64,000 nucleotides of DNA from Candidatus Zixiibacteriota bacterium (GTDB lineage Bacteria > Zixibacteria > MSB-5A5 > GN15 > FEB-12): assembly GCA_028289585.1 (NCBI GenBank), contig JANQPI010000010.1, positions 558,001-622,000 of the forward strand, given 5' to 3'. A program made the position numbers and the translations under genes. Below, in pieces: positions 53,934 to 63,488 of this stretch; the stretch's first letter is position 1, and each line of letters starts with the position of its first letter. Below the pieces are notes generated by a model. That model made no database searches. It was not told the DNA's origin and saw only the letters and a program-made list of their open reading frames with translations.

Positions 53934-54586
53934 ACACGATCTCAAGCCGTCTGATGACCGTCGATCCGGATAATCCGGACAGCTTAGCGATCGCCGATGC
54001 GGCCGCGTTGCTCCTGGCTGGTCAGCTCGTCGTCGCTCCAACCGAAACGCGCTACGGCCTCCTGGCCGATGCGGCCTCCCCGGCGGCACTTGAGCGCTTA
54101 GTTGGTGCCAAGGGTCGCCCTGCCAATGCCCCAACGGCCGTCTTCCTGCCATCTTGGTCAACGGTCAATCGTATCGCTCAGCCGACTCAGGAGGCGACTG
54201 CTCTGGCTGAGGCCTTTCTGCCCGGTCCACTGACCGTCATTGTGACCGCACGGCAGCCCGAGGCCTGGGATCAATCGATTGTCCGCAACGGTAAGATTGG
54301 CGTACGCATTTCTCCAGCCCCGGTCATTCGTGATATTCTGGCGCGGGTCGATCGGCCGCTCACCGCAACCTCGGCGAACACCAGCGGGGCGGGTGAGCAC
54401 GATACGATTCATCAGGTACAGGCCGATCTTGGAGAGACGGTCGCTCTTTATCTTGATAGTGGGGTTCGTCGCGGCGTCGTGTCGACCGTGGTTGATGCGA
54501 CCCAATCTCCAGTCCGGATTCTCCGGGAGGGGGCGCTGTCGGCGGCCGAAATCGGCCGTGTCGTATCATGGCAGCAAGATGACTGA
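53930..54586 (+). CDS. Sua5/YciO/YrdC threonylcarbamoyl-AMP synthase
   Basis: A 218-residue protein of the YrdC family, which makes threonylcarbamoyl-AMP for the t6A modification of tRNA. APTETRYGLLADA, KGRPANAPTAVFL, LPGPLTVIV and TATSANTSG are family motifs. It is coupled to the SPOR gene and overlaps the phosphatase gene by eight bases. The YciO branch cannot be excluded. Confidence 0.88.
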   Translation: MNTISSRLMTVDPDNPDSLAIADAAALLLAGQLVVAPTETRYGLLADAASPAALERLVGAKGRPANAPTAVFLPSWSTVNRIAQPTQEATALAEAFLPGPLTVIVTARQPEAWDQSIVRNGKIGVRISPAPVIRDILARVDRPLTATSANTSGAGEHDTIHQVQADLGETVALYLDSGVRRGVVSTVVDATQSPVRILREGALSAAEIGRVVSWQQDD

Positions 54587-55067
54587 GCCGTTTACCATAC
54601 TCTTTGTCTGCACGGGAAACACCTGTCGCTCACCGATGGCTGAGGGGGCACTGCGTGTGCTCCTTGAACGTGAGCGTCCGGGTGAGACACGAGTGATGTC
54701 AGCGGGAACGGGGACTGCCGACGGGTATCCGGCGACAGAATTCGCGGTGGAGGCGGCTCGGATGTGGAAGGCCGATATCAGTGGACATTCCTCTCAGTTG
54801 CTCACTCCCGAACTGATTGCTGAATCCGACCTGATTCTGACAATGACACAGCACCACCGTGATCGCGTTCTGCAACTTGATCCCGCCGCCGCCGATCGGA
54901 CGTTCCTGCTGAAGCAATTCCCTGATGATTCACCGGTTGGCGAACCGGTCGATGACCCAATCGGGCAGCCGCTTACCATCTACAATCAGGTTTTTCTTGA
55001 AATTGGGGAATATCTCGGAAAGAATCTATCGGAGTTCTTGTATCGGATTGACGAGCGAAAGACGTAA
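54579..55067 (+). CDS. low-molecular-weight protein phosphatase
   Basis: A 162-residue phosphatase of the LMW-PTP fold. The P loop CTGNTCRS (11-18) supplies Cys11 and Arg17, and DDPIGQP carries the general-acid Asp. The second P-loop Thr (CTGNTCRS) is typical of the arginine-phosphatase YwlE branch, often encoded next to Sua5 as here, so arginine phosphate may be its substrate. Tyrosine specificity is the alternative. Confidence 0.88.
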   Translation: MTEPFTILFVCTGNTCRSPMAEGALRVLLERERPGETRVMSAGTGTADGYPATEFAVEAARMWKADISGHSSQLLTPELIAESDLILTMTQHHRDRVLQLDPAAADRTFLLKQFPDDSPVGEPVDDPIGQPLTIYNQVFLEIGEYLGKNLSEFLYRIDERKT

Positions 55068-55070
55068 CCC

Positions 55071-55901
55071 GTGGTGAAAGCGACCCGAAAAGTGTTAATG
55101 CGAATTGCGCTGGTCATAGCGGTTACTCCCGTAGTTTATCTGGTAACCGATAGTGGGGGAGACGCCGAACCGATCCGTGGTGCGGAGACGGTCTCTCAAT
55201 TCGATTTCGAGACGCGCTTTGTCGATAATACCGCCTTTGGCGTTGGGGAATTGCTCACCTTCGATGTAAACTACGGGTTCATTAATGCCGGGACAGCAAC
55301 ACTGTCAGTTACCAACCTGATCGATTGGCGAGGCCGTCCCGCATATCTTCTGGAGTCACGGGCACAGTCAAATGACTTCTTCTCAAGCTTCTTCCGGGTC
55401 GATGATCGCATTGAGTCGGTGATGGATGCCGAGGGGATGTTCAGTTGGCGGTTTGAAAAGAGTCTGCGGGAGGGGGGGTACTCCAGCGATCGTGAGTACG
55501 AGTTCAATCAGCGTGACTTCTCGGTCGACTACAAAGATTCCACGTACCTGCTTGAGCCCTTTACCCAAGACATTCTCTCGGCATTCTATTTCGTGCGGAC
55601 ACAGGACCTTGAGCCCGGCCGATCGGTCTTCGTTGATGCATTTCTCGATGGTCGAAAAGCGACGATCGAAGTCCTGGTCCATCGCCGCGAGCGGATTACC
55701 GTGAAAGCCGGTGCCTTCGATTGCCTTGTCGTTGAACCGGTCAATGCGACCGGAGGGATGTTTCGCAACGAGGGGAAACTTACGATCTGGCTGACCGACG
55801 ATCGCCTGAAGATGCCGGTGTTAATGAAGTCGCGGGTTCTTGTCGGCTCTATCTCCGCCGAGTTGACTGACTATCAGCTAGGCGAACTCGTCGACCTCTA
55901 G
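55071..55901 (+). CDS. DUF3108 exported protein
   Basis: A 276-residue protein with an N-terminal hydrophobic signal or anchor (about 10-24). The mature part, FGVGELLTFDVNYGFINAGT, then SRAQSNDFFSSFFRVDDRIE and DCLVVEPVN, matches DUF3108, a beta-rich periplasmic family of unknown function. GTG 55071 starts three bases after the preceding stop. Confidence 0.8.
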   Translation: MVKATRKVLMRIALVIAVTPVVYLVTDSGGDAEPIRGAETVSQFDFETRFVDNTAFGVGELLTFDVNYGFINAGTATLSVTNLIDWRGRPAYLLESRAQSNDFFSSFFRVDDRIESVMDAEGMFSWRFEKSLREGGYSSDREYEFNQRDFSVDYKDSTYLLEPFTQDILSAFYFVRTQDLEPGRSVFVDAFLDGRKATIEVLVHRRERITVKAGAFDCLVVEPVNATGGMFRNEGKLTIWLTDDRLKMPVLMKSRVLVGSISAELTDYQLGELVDL

Positions 55902-55916
55902 CGATCTCTTCCCCCC

Positions 55917-55934
55917 GAAAGGCAGTTGCCTTTC
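55917..55934 (+). terminator. weak hairpin after the DUF3108 gene
   Basis: Stem GAAAGGC (55917-55923) with GCCTTTC (55928-55934) around AGTT. It follows the stop by 15 bases but has no T-run, so its strength is doubtful. It separates this operon from the formimidoyltransferase gene. Confidence 0.35.
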
Positions 55935-56027
55935 CTCTCCAGACCTGTTACTTCCCGACAGATAAACACAGGCGAGCATCGATCGCCGCATATGTGAACC
56001 CGATATCGGGAGGGGACCAGCGAGCCG

Positions 56028-57560
56028 ATGGCCAAACTTGTTGAGTGCGTACCAAACTTTTCGGAGGGGCGCCGCCCCGAAGTTATCGATCAAATCTGTG
56101 CGGCAATCTCATCGGTCGACGGGGTAACTGTCCTCGATCGAGAAATGGACCCCGATCACAACCGAGCCGTCGTAACGTTCGTATGCCACCCGAGCCTGGC
56201 TGTCGAAGCCGCTTTCCGTGGCTACCAAACGGCAGCCGAACTCATCGACATGACGACCCATTCCGGCGAGCACCCCCGCATGGGTGCCTGTGATGTCTGC
56301 CCGTTTATTCCGATTTCCGAGGTGAGTGACGACGATGCAGTAGAACTCGCCAATCAACTTGGTAAGCGGGTTGGTGAGGAGCTCCGAATCCCCGTCTACC
56401 TTTACGAAACAGCCGCCAGCCGGCCCGGTCGCAAGAATCTGGCCAAGGTACGGCGCGGTGAATACGAAGGGATTCGTGACAGCATCGCTACCGATCCCGA
56501 CCGAGCACCCGACTACGGCCCAACGGAAATGAATCTCAAGTCGGGGGCGACCGCGATCGGTGTTCGCTTCCCCCTCGTAGCCTACAATGTCTATCTCAGT
56601 ACCAATCAGAAGTGGATTGCCGACCGTATCGCCGATGCCGTGCGCTCGCTCAAGGGAGGCTATCGGTTCGTCAAGGCGCTGGGCTTCATGATCCACGAAC
56701 GCGATCAGGTGCAAATCTCGATGAATCTGGTCAACTACCAGAAGACGCCAATTTTCCGAGTTCTGGAGACGATTCGCTCCGAGGCCGCGCGCTACGGTGT
56801 CGCGGTTACGTCAACCGAGGTCGTTGGTCTCGTGCCGCTTGAAGCCCTCGTCGATGTCGCCGATTTCTACCTCCAGCTCGAGGGGTTCTCAAAAGATCAG
56901 GTGCTTGAGCAAAAGTTGATGGAGGCGGGTGGTTCGGCAAGTGGACCGGCCGAGTCATTCTACGACGACGTTGCATCGTCATCACCAGCGCCGGGTGGGG
57001 GTTCGGTCGCGGCAGCGGCCGGAGCACTCGCCGCAGCGCTGACTGCAATGGTCTGCCGCCTTACCGTCGGGAAGAAGCAGTATGCATCGGTAAAGGATGA
57101 ACTGAGCTCTGTTCGAGACACCGCCGACACACTCCGCACAGAACTGGAGCGACTCATCGTCACCGATTCCGAGGCGTTTAACGATGTCATGGCCGCGTTT
57201 AAGCTTCCGAAGTCGACCGACGACGAAGCCGCAGCGCGCGACACTGCTATAGAAGCCGCGACAAAGAAAGCGGCTGAGGTGCCGTTAAGCGTCATGGAAC
57301 ATGCCGTAACCGTACTTGAACTTGCCCAGGTGGTTGCTGCGAAGGGGAACCCCAACTCGGTATCGGATGCCGGCGTCGCCGGCCTCATGGGGCGAGCGGC
57401 ACTGGAGGGCGCGGGCTACAATGTCCGCATCAATATCGCCGATCTGACCGACGAGGCGTATAAATCCGGACTGCGGTCGAAAGTGCAATCCCTGCGCGAA
57501 CGCGGGGGAGTCCTCGCGGATACGATCGCATCGCTCGTCGACGAAAAGCTTGGCTCGTAG
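56028..57560 (+). CDS. ftcD: bifunctional glutamate formimidoyltransferase / formimidotetrahydrofolate cyclodeaminase
   Basis: A 510-residue fusion in histidine degradation and folate C1 metabolism. The N-terminal half (1-300) has ECVPNFSEGR and THSGEHPRMGACDVCPFIPI with the catalytic His region; the C-terminal half (about 310-505) has SPAPGGGSVAAAAGALAAAL and GNPNSVSDAGVAGLM of the cyclodeaminase. The two steps move the formimino group to tetrahydrofolate and then close it with loss of ammonia. No other hut genes are adjacent. Confidence 0.93.
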   Translation: MAKLVECVPNFSEGRRPEVIDQICAAISSVDGVTVLDREMDPDHNRAVVTFVCHPSLAVEAAFRGYQTAAELIDMTTHSGEHPRMGACDVCPFIPISEVSDDDAVELANQLGKRVGEELRIPVYLYETAASRPGRKNLAKVRRGEYEGIRDSIATDPDRAPDYGPTEMNLKSGATAIGVRFPLVAYNVYLSTNQKWIADRIADAVRSLKGGYRFVKALGFMIHERDQVQISMNLVNYQKTPIFRVLETIRSEAARYGVAVTSTEVVGLVPLEALVDVADFYLQLEGFSKDQVLEQKLMEAGGSASGPAESFYDDVASSSPAPGGGSVAAAAGALAAALTAMVCRLTVGKKQYASVKDELSSVRDTADTLRTELERLIVTDSEAFNDVMAAFKLPKSTDDEAAARDTAIEAATKKAAEVPLSVMEHAVTVLELAQVVAAKGNPNSVSDAGVAGLMGRAALEGAGYNVRINIADLTDEAYKSGLRSKVQSLRERGGVLADTIASLVDEKLGS

Positions 57561-58397
57561 GTGTATATCGACCTCCACATGCACACGACTGCGTCCGATG
57601 GTATTCACCCACCGGAGAAGATCGTGTCGTATGTGCGTAGCCGTCAGAATCTGGCAGCCTTTGCGATAACCGACCACGATACGATTAACGGCTACTTGGC
57701 AGCTCGGACAATGCTCACGGATTCCGATCCCGAGCTGATCTCAGGAGTTGAACTGTCGGTTCGAATTGGCGACGACGATATGCACATGCTGGCGTACCTG
57801 TTTGATGCTGACGATACCGATTTCCTTGCGTCGCTGACTGAATTCCAGGAGCGACGCAATGAACGTGGCCGCGAGATGATCAATCGACTGAATGCGCTTG
57901 GTTTCACGATCAGTTTCGATGACGTTCTCCAGCGGGCCGGACAGGCGGTCATCGGTCGGCCACATGTTGCCGATGTGCTGATCGAGGCCGGAATCGTGCG
58001 AACGACCGAGGAGGCGTTCGCAAAATACCTGAGGATCGGTGCTCCCGCTTACGTTCCCAAGACGACGTGGTCGCCGCAGGAGGCGATCGACGTTGTGCAT
58101 GCAGCCGGTGGCCTCGCGGTAATGGCTCATCCGTCGATTGGCGAAATGTATCGACATCTCAAGACAGTTGCCGAACTCGGACTCGACGGAGTTGAGGTGT
58201 TTCACTATCGCAACCCGGCGGACAAACGCGAATTGCTGCTGGAGCTGGCGCGCGAACACCAACTGCTTGTGACGGGCGGTTCAGACTTCCATGGCCGTTC
58301 ACCATCGGAGAGTCCTATCGGTGGCCAAAACGTTCCCTATGCGTGTCTTGAGGCGATGAAGGAACGTGCCGAACGATATCAAACGAGGTCGTCATGA
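57561..58397 (+). CDS. PHP-domain phosphoesterase (3',5'-nucleoside bisphosphate phosphatase-like)
   Basis: A 278-residue PHP metal-dependent phosphatase beginning at GTG right after the previous stop. DLHMHTTASDG, ITDHDT, ISGVELSV, GRPHVADVLIE, AHPSIGEMY and GGSDFHG are the PHP metal-ligand motifs. The RNase AM/YciV-type proteins have this length and act on 5'-phosphorylated oligonucleotides or pAp. It is coupled to the next gene by an ATGA overlap. Confidence 0.9.
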   Translation: MYIDLHMHTTASDGIHPPEKIVSYVRSRQNLAAFAITDHDTINGYLAARTMLTDSDPELISGVELSVRIGDDDMHMLAYLFDADDTDFLASLTEFQERRNERGREMINRLNALGFTISFDDVLQRAGQAVIGRPHVADVLIEAGIVRTTEEAFAKYLRIGAPAYVPKTTWSPQEAIDVVHAAGGLAVMAHPSIGEMYRHLKTVAELGLDGVEVFHYRNPADKRELLLELAREHQLLVTGGSDFHGRSPSESPIGGQNVPYACLEAMKERAERYQTRSS

Positions 58398-60445
58398 TCA
58401 TTCGTCTTTTTGCATCAGGCCTGATCTGGATGTCATCTGTTGTCTCTGCCGCTGCGACGTTGGCAGAACTTCCCTTAACCGAGTCGCAACAGATTGAGAT
58501 CATCGAAGATTTTCTCTATGCCAAAGGGATGCGCACCGCACCGTCGACGACCGCCGCCGCCGACCTCGGTCAGTTCGGCGGAGCGATTGCCGATCCGCTG
58601 TGGCGACCGGTCAAATGTGGCAATGGTCCGGTCAACACGTTCAAGCTCTATTTCGATCAGTTGGATGCCCGGCTACTCAATCGCTATGGGATAACGTCGG
58701 CTGTCCTGGATCGACCGCAACTTCCCAATTCAGTCCTGTCACCATCGGAACGATTTCGCATCCATTACGCGACGACCGGCGACTCGGCCGTTTTTCAAGC
58801 GACAGTCGATGCCAACGGTAATCAGGTGCCGGATTTTGTCGATGCAACGGCGCTCATTGCGGACTCCGTATTCACTTTCTTCATCGACAGCCTCGGCTAT
58901 CCGATTCCCCCCACAGACGAATTTTATCCGTCGGGGGGAGATGCCGCCTACGACGTTTATCTTGTTGATCTTGGCACTGGTTTCTTTGGCCTTGCCTACC
59001 AGGATTCGATTCTCGACTTCCGCCCCGATTCAGTCCTCTCAACGACCTACGTCGAATTGGATAACGACTACCAGGGCATCCCTGCCTACCGCGATCGGCC
59101 TCTCGACGCTGTCCGCGTGACGCTGGCGCACGAGCTGTTTCACTTGGTGCAATTCGGCATCGATGCCACCGAGTATGATCTGCAGCCGCAGCCGAACCCG
59201 GTTCGTCGCTACTGGATGGAGATGTCGGCGGTGTGGATGGAAGAACTGTTGTACGACGACATCAATGATTACTACAGCTATCTGCCCACATTCTTTAGCT
59301 TTCCGCGGGCGTCACTCCAACGGTTCAGCTCGTTTGCCGATCCCCGTCCCTACGGTGCGGCTATCTTTGTGCTCTATTTGGAAGCACTGTACGGTCGGGA
59401 TATCGTCCGCGAAATCTGGTTTCGGGCCCGCGACCTTGGGGCGTTCGGACAGTTCTTTCTCGCACTCGATCAGGTTGTCGATTCGGCGTCGGGAGGCACG
59501 GAGGACCTGGCCTCAACTCTGGATACCTGGCACACTTGGAACCTCTTTACCGGAGATCGCTGGTTCCTCGCGCCTCCGGGATACGGTTACGAAGAACGAA
59601 TCAACTACCCGGGATGGTCAGATGACGACATCGCCATCCGGGATACGTTTACCTTCGTTCAGGTCAACAACGCGGACAATGGTATTGGTCGACCCGAATA
59701 CAACGGCGCCGCATACTATCGGTGGGACAACCTCAACGCGATGCCGGACCCGCCAGGCGATCGCGATACCCTGTTCGATTACTTCTATACGCTCCAGCGA
59801 CCTCCTGCCCAGCAGTATGTCACGAAGGTTTTAATCCCGTGTGATCCGTTGGCTCCGGTCGAGATTATCCCGGGTCCGCGAACGGTAACCGCACCGTCGG
59901 ACATTCAGTCATTTGCCGATACCGTTATCAATCCGCAGCAGTACAGTTCGGTCTGGTTGATTCCGAGCATTTCGACAACCAATATCTCCCTCTTTTACCT
60001 CCTTGGCTCCGCGTTCTTCAGCTACGGCATTCGCGATACGTCCGGAGCTGTTCCGTCGGAACCCTGTGGAGCGGTGCCCCCCACCACTGACATCGAGCCG
60101 TTGCTCCCGTTTCCCAATCCGATTAATGTTGCCGCTGGCGATCCTGAGGCCGCGACTTTTCGATTTCAGATTTCGGCAACCGCTGACGGGGTACCATTGC
60201 TCGGCGAAGCCCGGGCGGTCATCGACATTTTTACGGCCACCGGTGACCGTGTGACGACGTTGGAGAGCACAGCGGATCCGGTTTCGATCGGCCCCGAACT
60301 CGCTGCGTTTGAGGTTGTGTGGGATCTCACTAATGAGTCGGGCCGGGCGGTTGCCTCCGGTGTGTACTACTGCATGGCGCGGCTGTTCTCCGTTGCCGAT
60401 GAGCTCTTAGCCGAAAGCGATGCGAAGATTGCCATTATCCGATGA
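58394..60445 (+). CDS. secreted zinc metallopeptidase with FlgD-like tail (MXAN_6640-like)
   Basis: A 683-residue exported protein with a signal peptide (ending VSAAA). Residues about 170-330 hold the metallopeptidase centre HELFHLVQ (His246, His250), with a downstream ALYG-region. The C-terminal 100 residues end in a FlgD-like/T9SS-like fold (VEVVWDLTNESGRAVASG-like region EVVWDLTNESGRAVASGVYY). The family has members in Myxococcus and candidate phyla. It probably degrades external proteins. It overlaps the ECF gene by ATGA. Confidence 0.82.
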   Translation: MIIRLFASGLIWMSSVVSAAATLAELPLTESQQIEIIEDFLYAKGMRTAPSTTAAADLGQFGGAIADPLWRPVKCGNGPVNTFKLYFDQLDARLLNRYGITSAVLDRPQLPNSVLSPSERFRIHYATTGDSAVFQATVDANGNQVPDFVDATALIADSVFTFFIDSLGYPIPPTDEFYPSGGDAAYDVYLVDLGTGFFGLAYQDSILDFRPDSVLSTTYVELDNDYQGIPAYRDRPLDAVRVTLAHELFHLVQFGIDATEYDLQPQPNPVRRYWMEMSAVWMEELLYDDINDYYSYLPTFFSFPRASLQRFSSFADPRPYGAAIFVLYLEALYGRDIVREIWFRARDLGAFGQFFLALDQVVDSASGGTEDLASTLDTWHTWNLFTGDRWFLAPPGYGYEERINYPGWSDDDIAIRDTFTFVQVNNADNGIGRPEYNGAAYYRWDNLNAMPDPPGDRDTLFDYFYTLQRPPAQQYVTKVLIPCDPLAPVEIIPGPRTVTAPSDIQSFADTVINPQQYSSVWLIPSISTTNISLFYLLGSAFFSYGIRDTSGAVPSEPCGAVPPTTDIEPLLPFPNPINVAAGDPEAATFRFQISATADGVPLLGEARAVIDIFTATGDRVTTLESTADPVSIGPELAAFEVVWDLTNESGRAVASGVYYCMARLFSVADELLAESDAKIAIIR

Positions 60446-60981
60446 GAGCGCGTCTTCAGCGTCTGGTTCGGATTGCGTTGTTCGCGGCACTGATTTACGT
60501 TCTTTCGCTGGCATCCGCCACCTTGCCGGGCATTACACCCGCTTACTTCATCGCCTGGCTCGCCGGTTTTCTCTGGGGATCGCTAGCTGGATTCACGACC
60601 GGTGCACTTGGTATGGCTCTATGGACGTTTCTCAATCCCTATGGACCGGCGTTGCCACCGGTCGCCCTTGCCCAGATCATCGGTATGGGCGGATGCGGCT
60701 TGGTCGGGACCATTTCGAGGATGTGGCTGCGCGATCAGCATCCACCGATTGCACAGGCGGGGGGGATGGGCCTTACAGCACTACTTGCATCGGTAGTCTT
60801 TTTCGTTCCGGTCGTCGTCGTCGATGCCTGGTTTCACCAACCGTTCTGGCCGCGAATCGTCGCGGGCTCGACGTTTACGCTGATTCCCACCGGCGCCAAC
60901 GTGATTCTCTTCGTCCTACTTTTGCCCGTCGTCTGGCGCGTTCGGCGTTTCGAATCGCAGCGGGAGCCATCCTCTTCCTAG
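60442..60981 (+). CDS. ECF transporter S component-like membrane protein
   Basis: A 179-residue protein with about five to six membrane segments. The pattern ARLQRLVRIALFAALIYV at the N terminus and an AWLAGFLWGSLAGFTTGALG segment resemble ECF S components, which bind vitamins or cofactors for import. No ECF ATPase or T component genes are in the window, so it would use shared ones. The outer-membrane barrel gene starts within its 3' end. Confidence 0.75.
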   Translation: MRARLQRLVRIALFAALIYVLSLASATLPGITPAYFIAWLAGFLWGSLAGFTTGALGMALWTFLNPYGPALPPVALAQIIGMGGCGLVGTISRMWLRDQHPPIAQAGGMGLTALLASVVFFVPVVVVDAWFHQPFWPRIVAGSTFTLIPTGANVILFVLLLPVVWRVRRFESQREPSSS

Positions 60982-62882
60982 GCGTCAACGGACCGGCGCT
61001 TGGTCAGGAGAGTAACCCGGCCGACACGACCGAACCGCCGATGACCGCTGCGGATTCCATCCGAGCCCAGTTCCAAAATCGCGTTGAGGAACAGCAGACG
61101 GCTCGTCGTCCCGTACGACCGAAGTCACTCAATGTCACTGATAGTATCCGAACCTATTTCTTGCCTCCCGACGAATCGTATCGATCGGTCGTTGAGCAGG
61201 CGATGTTCCGATCGACAGCTGACTACCTGACCGGCCATCAGGGTTTTTTTGTGCAGAACTGGCAGGAGTCCCCCATGCGGGTCACCGCAGCCCCGTACGG
61301 CTTGCAGGGAAATCGGCTGGGCGTGTCGATCGATCGGCAGAACTATACACCGTGGGAACATCTGATCGAGCCGGACGGCATGATCGATCTGTTCGACGTA
61401 CCAGTTGCCCCTGACTATGACCGTTATGTCGTTCCCGCTGGTCTGGCGGCCCTGTTCTCTACTCAGCCCGTAGTCGCCTCAATTGTCACGACGACTCGGG
61501 AGCCCGATTCAACAGAGCCCGTATCAGCGTTCATTGTCGATCAGGGAAACTATGGCTATGGCCTGACTCGCGGTCGTCTCCATCAGCGCTGGCGCGGCGG
61601 TCGAGAGTATTCGCTGTCGATCGGCTATCACACGTCCGACGGTTTTCTCGTCGCTGCGAACCACGATAGCTATGCGTACACGGGGCGCTGGTTCGAGCCG
61701 ATAGGTTCACAGTGGGGCGTAGCCATCTCGGGACACCTGACCGACAACGATGGCCCCTTGCGTCTGCGCCCGGACATCGGTGGTGCGGTCATTGAACGCA
61801 ACCGGTTCAATCGCTCTCTGGAAATCGCCCTGTATCGTGACGACAGTTCATTTGCCGGTAACTGGAGTCTCGCGTATCGCTACCGCAAGCAGCAGTCTCA
61901 CCTCAATCTGTTGCCGTTTCGGGGACGCTACGATCGCCTCGGGCATGGGATCAGTCTTCGACGTGAGCAGCTTCGTGGTTCCTGGCTGCTGGCTGCCGAG
62001 ATCACTGGTGACTGGGAACGGTACAGCGAATCGTCTCGCCAGTACGAACGTCTCTCGGGCGAGGTAATGGTTCGGGCAACGCACGCGACCATATCACCGC
62101 TCGGCCTTCAAATAGGGGTGCGATCCGTCGAAGGTTGGTTACTGCTTCCGCAGGCGGCAATCAGCTGGCGGCATACGACGGGTTCCTGGCGGTGGCTGCT
62201 GACAGCTCGTTATGCCGAACGCGTCCCGTCGTTAGAAGAACTCAATCTGGAGCGTAACGAACTCGGGTTGTATTCCGGCGTCGACTACGTTGAACTTGGC
62301 AATTCACAGTTGAAACCGGAACGGCAGGCAATCGCCTCCCTTGACGTGCGACTCGGCCGTCCGGAGCGATCGCTGGAAGTGATGATTGCAGGTGGGCAGA
62401 TCTTCGACGGGATCGATTGGGTTGCTGGCGATTCGTCGGGGGTATCTCGATTCCAGCCAACCAACGGCGATATTCAGTTTCTTTCGATCACGGGCCGGCA
62501 TCGCTGGCAGCTGGGTCAACTCTTGGCCTGGCATCTGGGAGGGTCACTCAGTTTTATCGATTACGAGGCGATTGACGATCGACCATACACGCCGGAACGA
62601 AACGGCTTCGCGGGCCTCGAACTCATCGTCGCCTGGCCGCAGAAGCGCATCACGTTTACGGGGTATGGGGAGCTTCGCTTTGTGGGTCCCTACGAAGGCT
62701 ATTCCGGACGACTTCTTGGCAACGAGATTGTTGCGAATGCCAAAGCGGAACTGCGTTATGGTTCGTTCCGCTTCCACTTTGTCGCGGAGAATGCGTTCAG
62801 CAACTTCTTTGAGGCGCGGGAATTCTTCCCCCACAGCGGTGTTTACAACTACTTCGGGTTTGTCTGGAACTTCTTCGACTGA
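60933..62882 (+). CDS. TonB-receptor-like outer-membrane barrel with uncertain start
   Basis: About 649 residues. The mature part has a reduced N-terminal region with short strands (FVQNWQESPMRVTAAPYGLQ), then about twenty barrel strands and the terminal NYFGFVWNFFD. It lies next to an ECF S component, so uptake of one cofactor by the pair is plausible. No ATG, GTG or TTG starts just before the signal peptide: CTG 60933 would give MARSAFRIAAGAILFLGVNG and a PALGQ cleavage region; GTG 60723 is the nearest usual start but would add a 70-residue unexplained extension. CTG 60933 is used as the best guess. Confidence 0.55.
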   Translation: MARSAFRIAAGAILFLGVNGPALGQESNPADTTEPPMTAADSIRAQFQNRVEEQQTARRPVRPKSLNVTDSIRTYFLPPDESYRSVVEQAMFRSTADYLTGHQGFFVQNWQESPMRVTAAPYGLQGNRLGVSIDRQNYTPWEHLIEPDGMIDLFDVPVAPDYDRYVVPAGLAALFSTQPVVASIVTTTREPDSTEPVSAFIVDQGNYGYGLTRGRLHQRWRGGREYSLSIGYHTSDGFLVAANHDSYAYTGRWFEPIGSQWGVAISGHLTDNDGPLRLRPDIGGAVIERNRFNRSLEIALYRDDSSFAGNWSLAYRYRKQQSHLNLLPFRGRYDRLGHGISLRREQLRGSWLLAAEITGDWERYSESSRQYERLSGEVMVRATHATISPLGLQIGVRSVEGWLLLPQAAISWRHTTGSWRWLLTARYAERVPSLEELNLERNELGLYSGVDYVELGNSQLKPERQAIASLDVRLGRPERSLEVMIAGGQIFDGIDWVAGDSSGVSRFQPTNGDIQFLSITGRHRWQLGQLLAWHLGGSLSFIDYEAIDDRPYTPERNGFAGLELIVAWPQKRITFTGYGELRFVGPYEGYSGRLLGNEIVANAKAELRYGSFRFHFVAENAFSNFFEAREFFPHSGVYNYFGFVWNFFD

Positions 62883-62926
62883 CGGGCAGCGCTTGACCCC
62901 GTGCGCTCTGCACCCTTCCTTGTACC

Positions 62927-63484
62927 ATGTCTCTGCCCATGACACGCACCGAAGCCTACGAGTTGGTGCTCGACAAAATAGGTACCGGCAATCTTCTTAA
63001 ACACATTCTCTCTGTCGAAGCCGGTATGCGTGCCGTCGCCACGCATCTTAATGCTGATATCGATTATTGGGGGATGGTCGGGTTACTCCATGACCTCGAC
63101 TATCATGCGACAGCAGATGACGAATCACGACATACCTACGTGGCTCGAGAATGGTTAGTGGACCGCGGCTTCGACGATGGGTTCTGGCACGCTATTCACG
63201 CTCACCCGGGTCACGTTGACTGCCAGTCCCCGCTTGACTGGGCTCTCTTTGCGGTCGATCCCACGACCGGCTTCCTCACCGCCGCGGCCCTGCTTCACCC
63301 ATCCCGAGCGCTCGATGGACCCGATCAGACGTTCCTGCTCAAACGCTTCAAGGATAAGCGGTTTGCCCGGGGAGCGACGCGCGCGAACATCGCTGCATGC
63401 AGTGAATTGGGTCTCGAATTACCCGCATTTCTGATGCTCGTGCAGTCGGGAATGCTGACCATCCGTGACCAGCTCCAACTCTAA
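62927..63484 (+). CDS. HD-domain phosphohydrolase
   Basis: A 185-residue HD-family protein. The HD pair is His55-Asp56 in LLHDLDYH, with upstream KHILSVEAGMR and a downstream HAIHAHPGH. Small stand-alone HD proteins of this kind act on phosphorylated metabolites, but the substrate is unknown. ATG 62927 or the fifth codon (62939) may be the start. Confidence 0.8.
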   Translation: MSLPMTRTEAYELVLDKIGTGNLLKHILSVEAGMRAVATHLNADIDYWGMVGLLHDLDYHATADDESRHTYVAREWLVDRGFDDGFWHAIHAHPGHVDCQSPLDWALFAVDPTTGFLTAAALLHPSRALDGPDQTFLLKRFKDKRFARGATRANIAACSELGLELPAFLMLVQSGMLTIRDQLQL

Positions 63485-63488
63485 GTCG

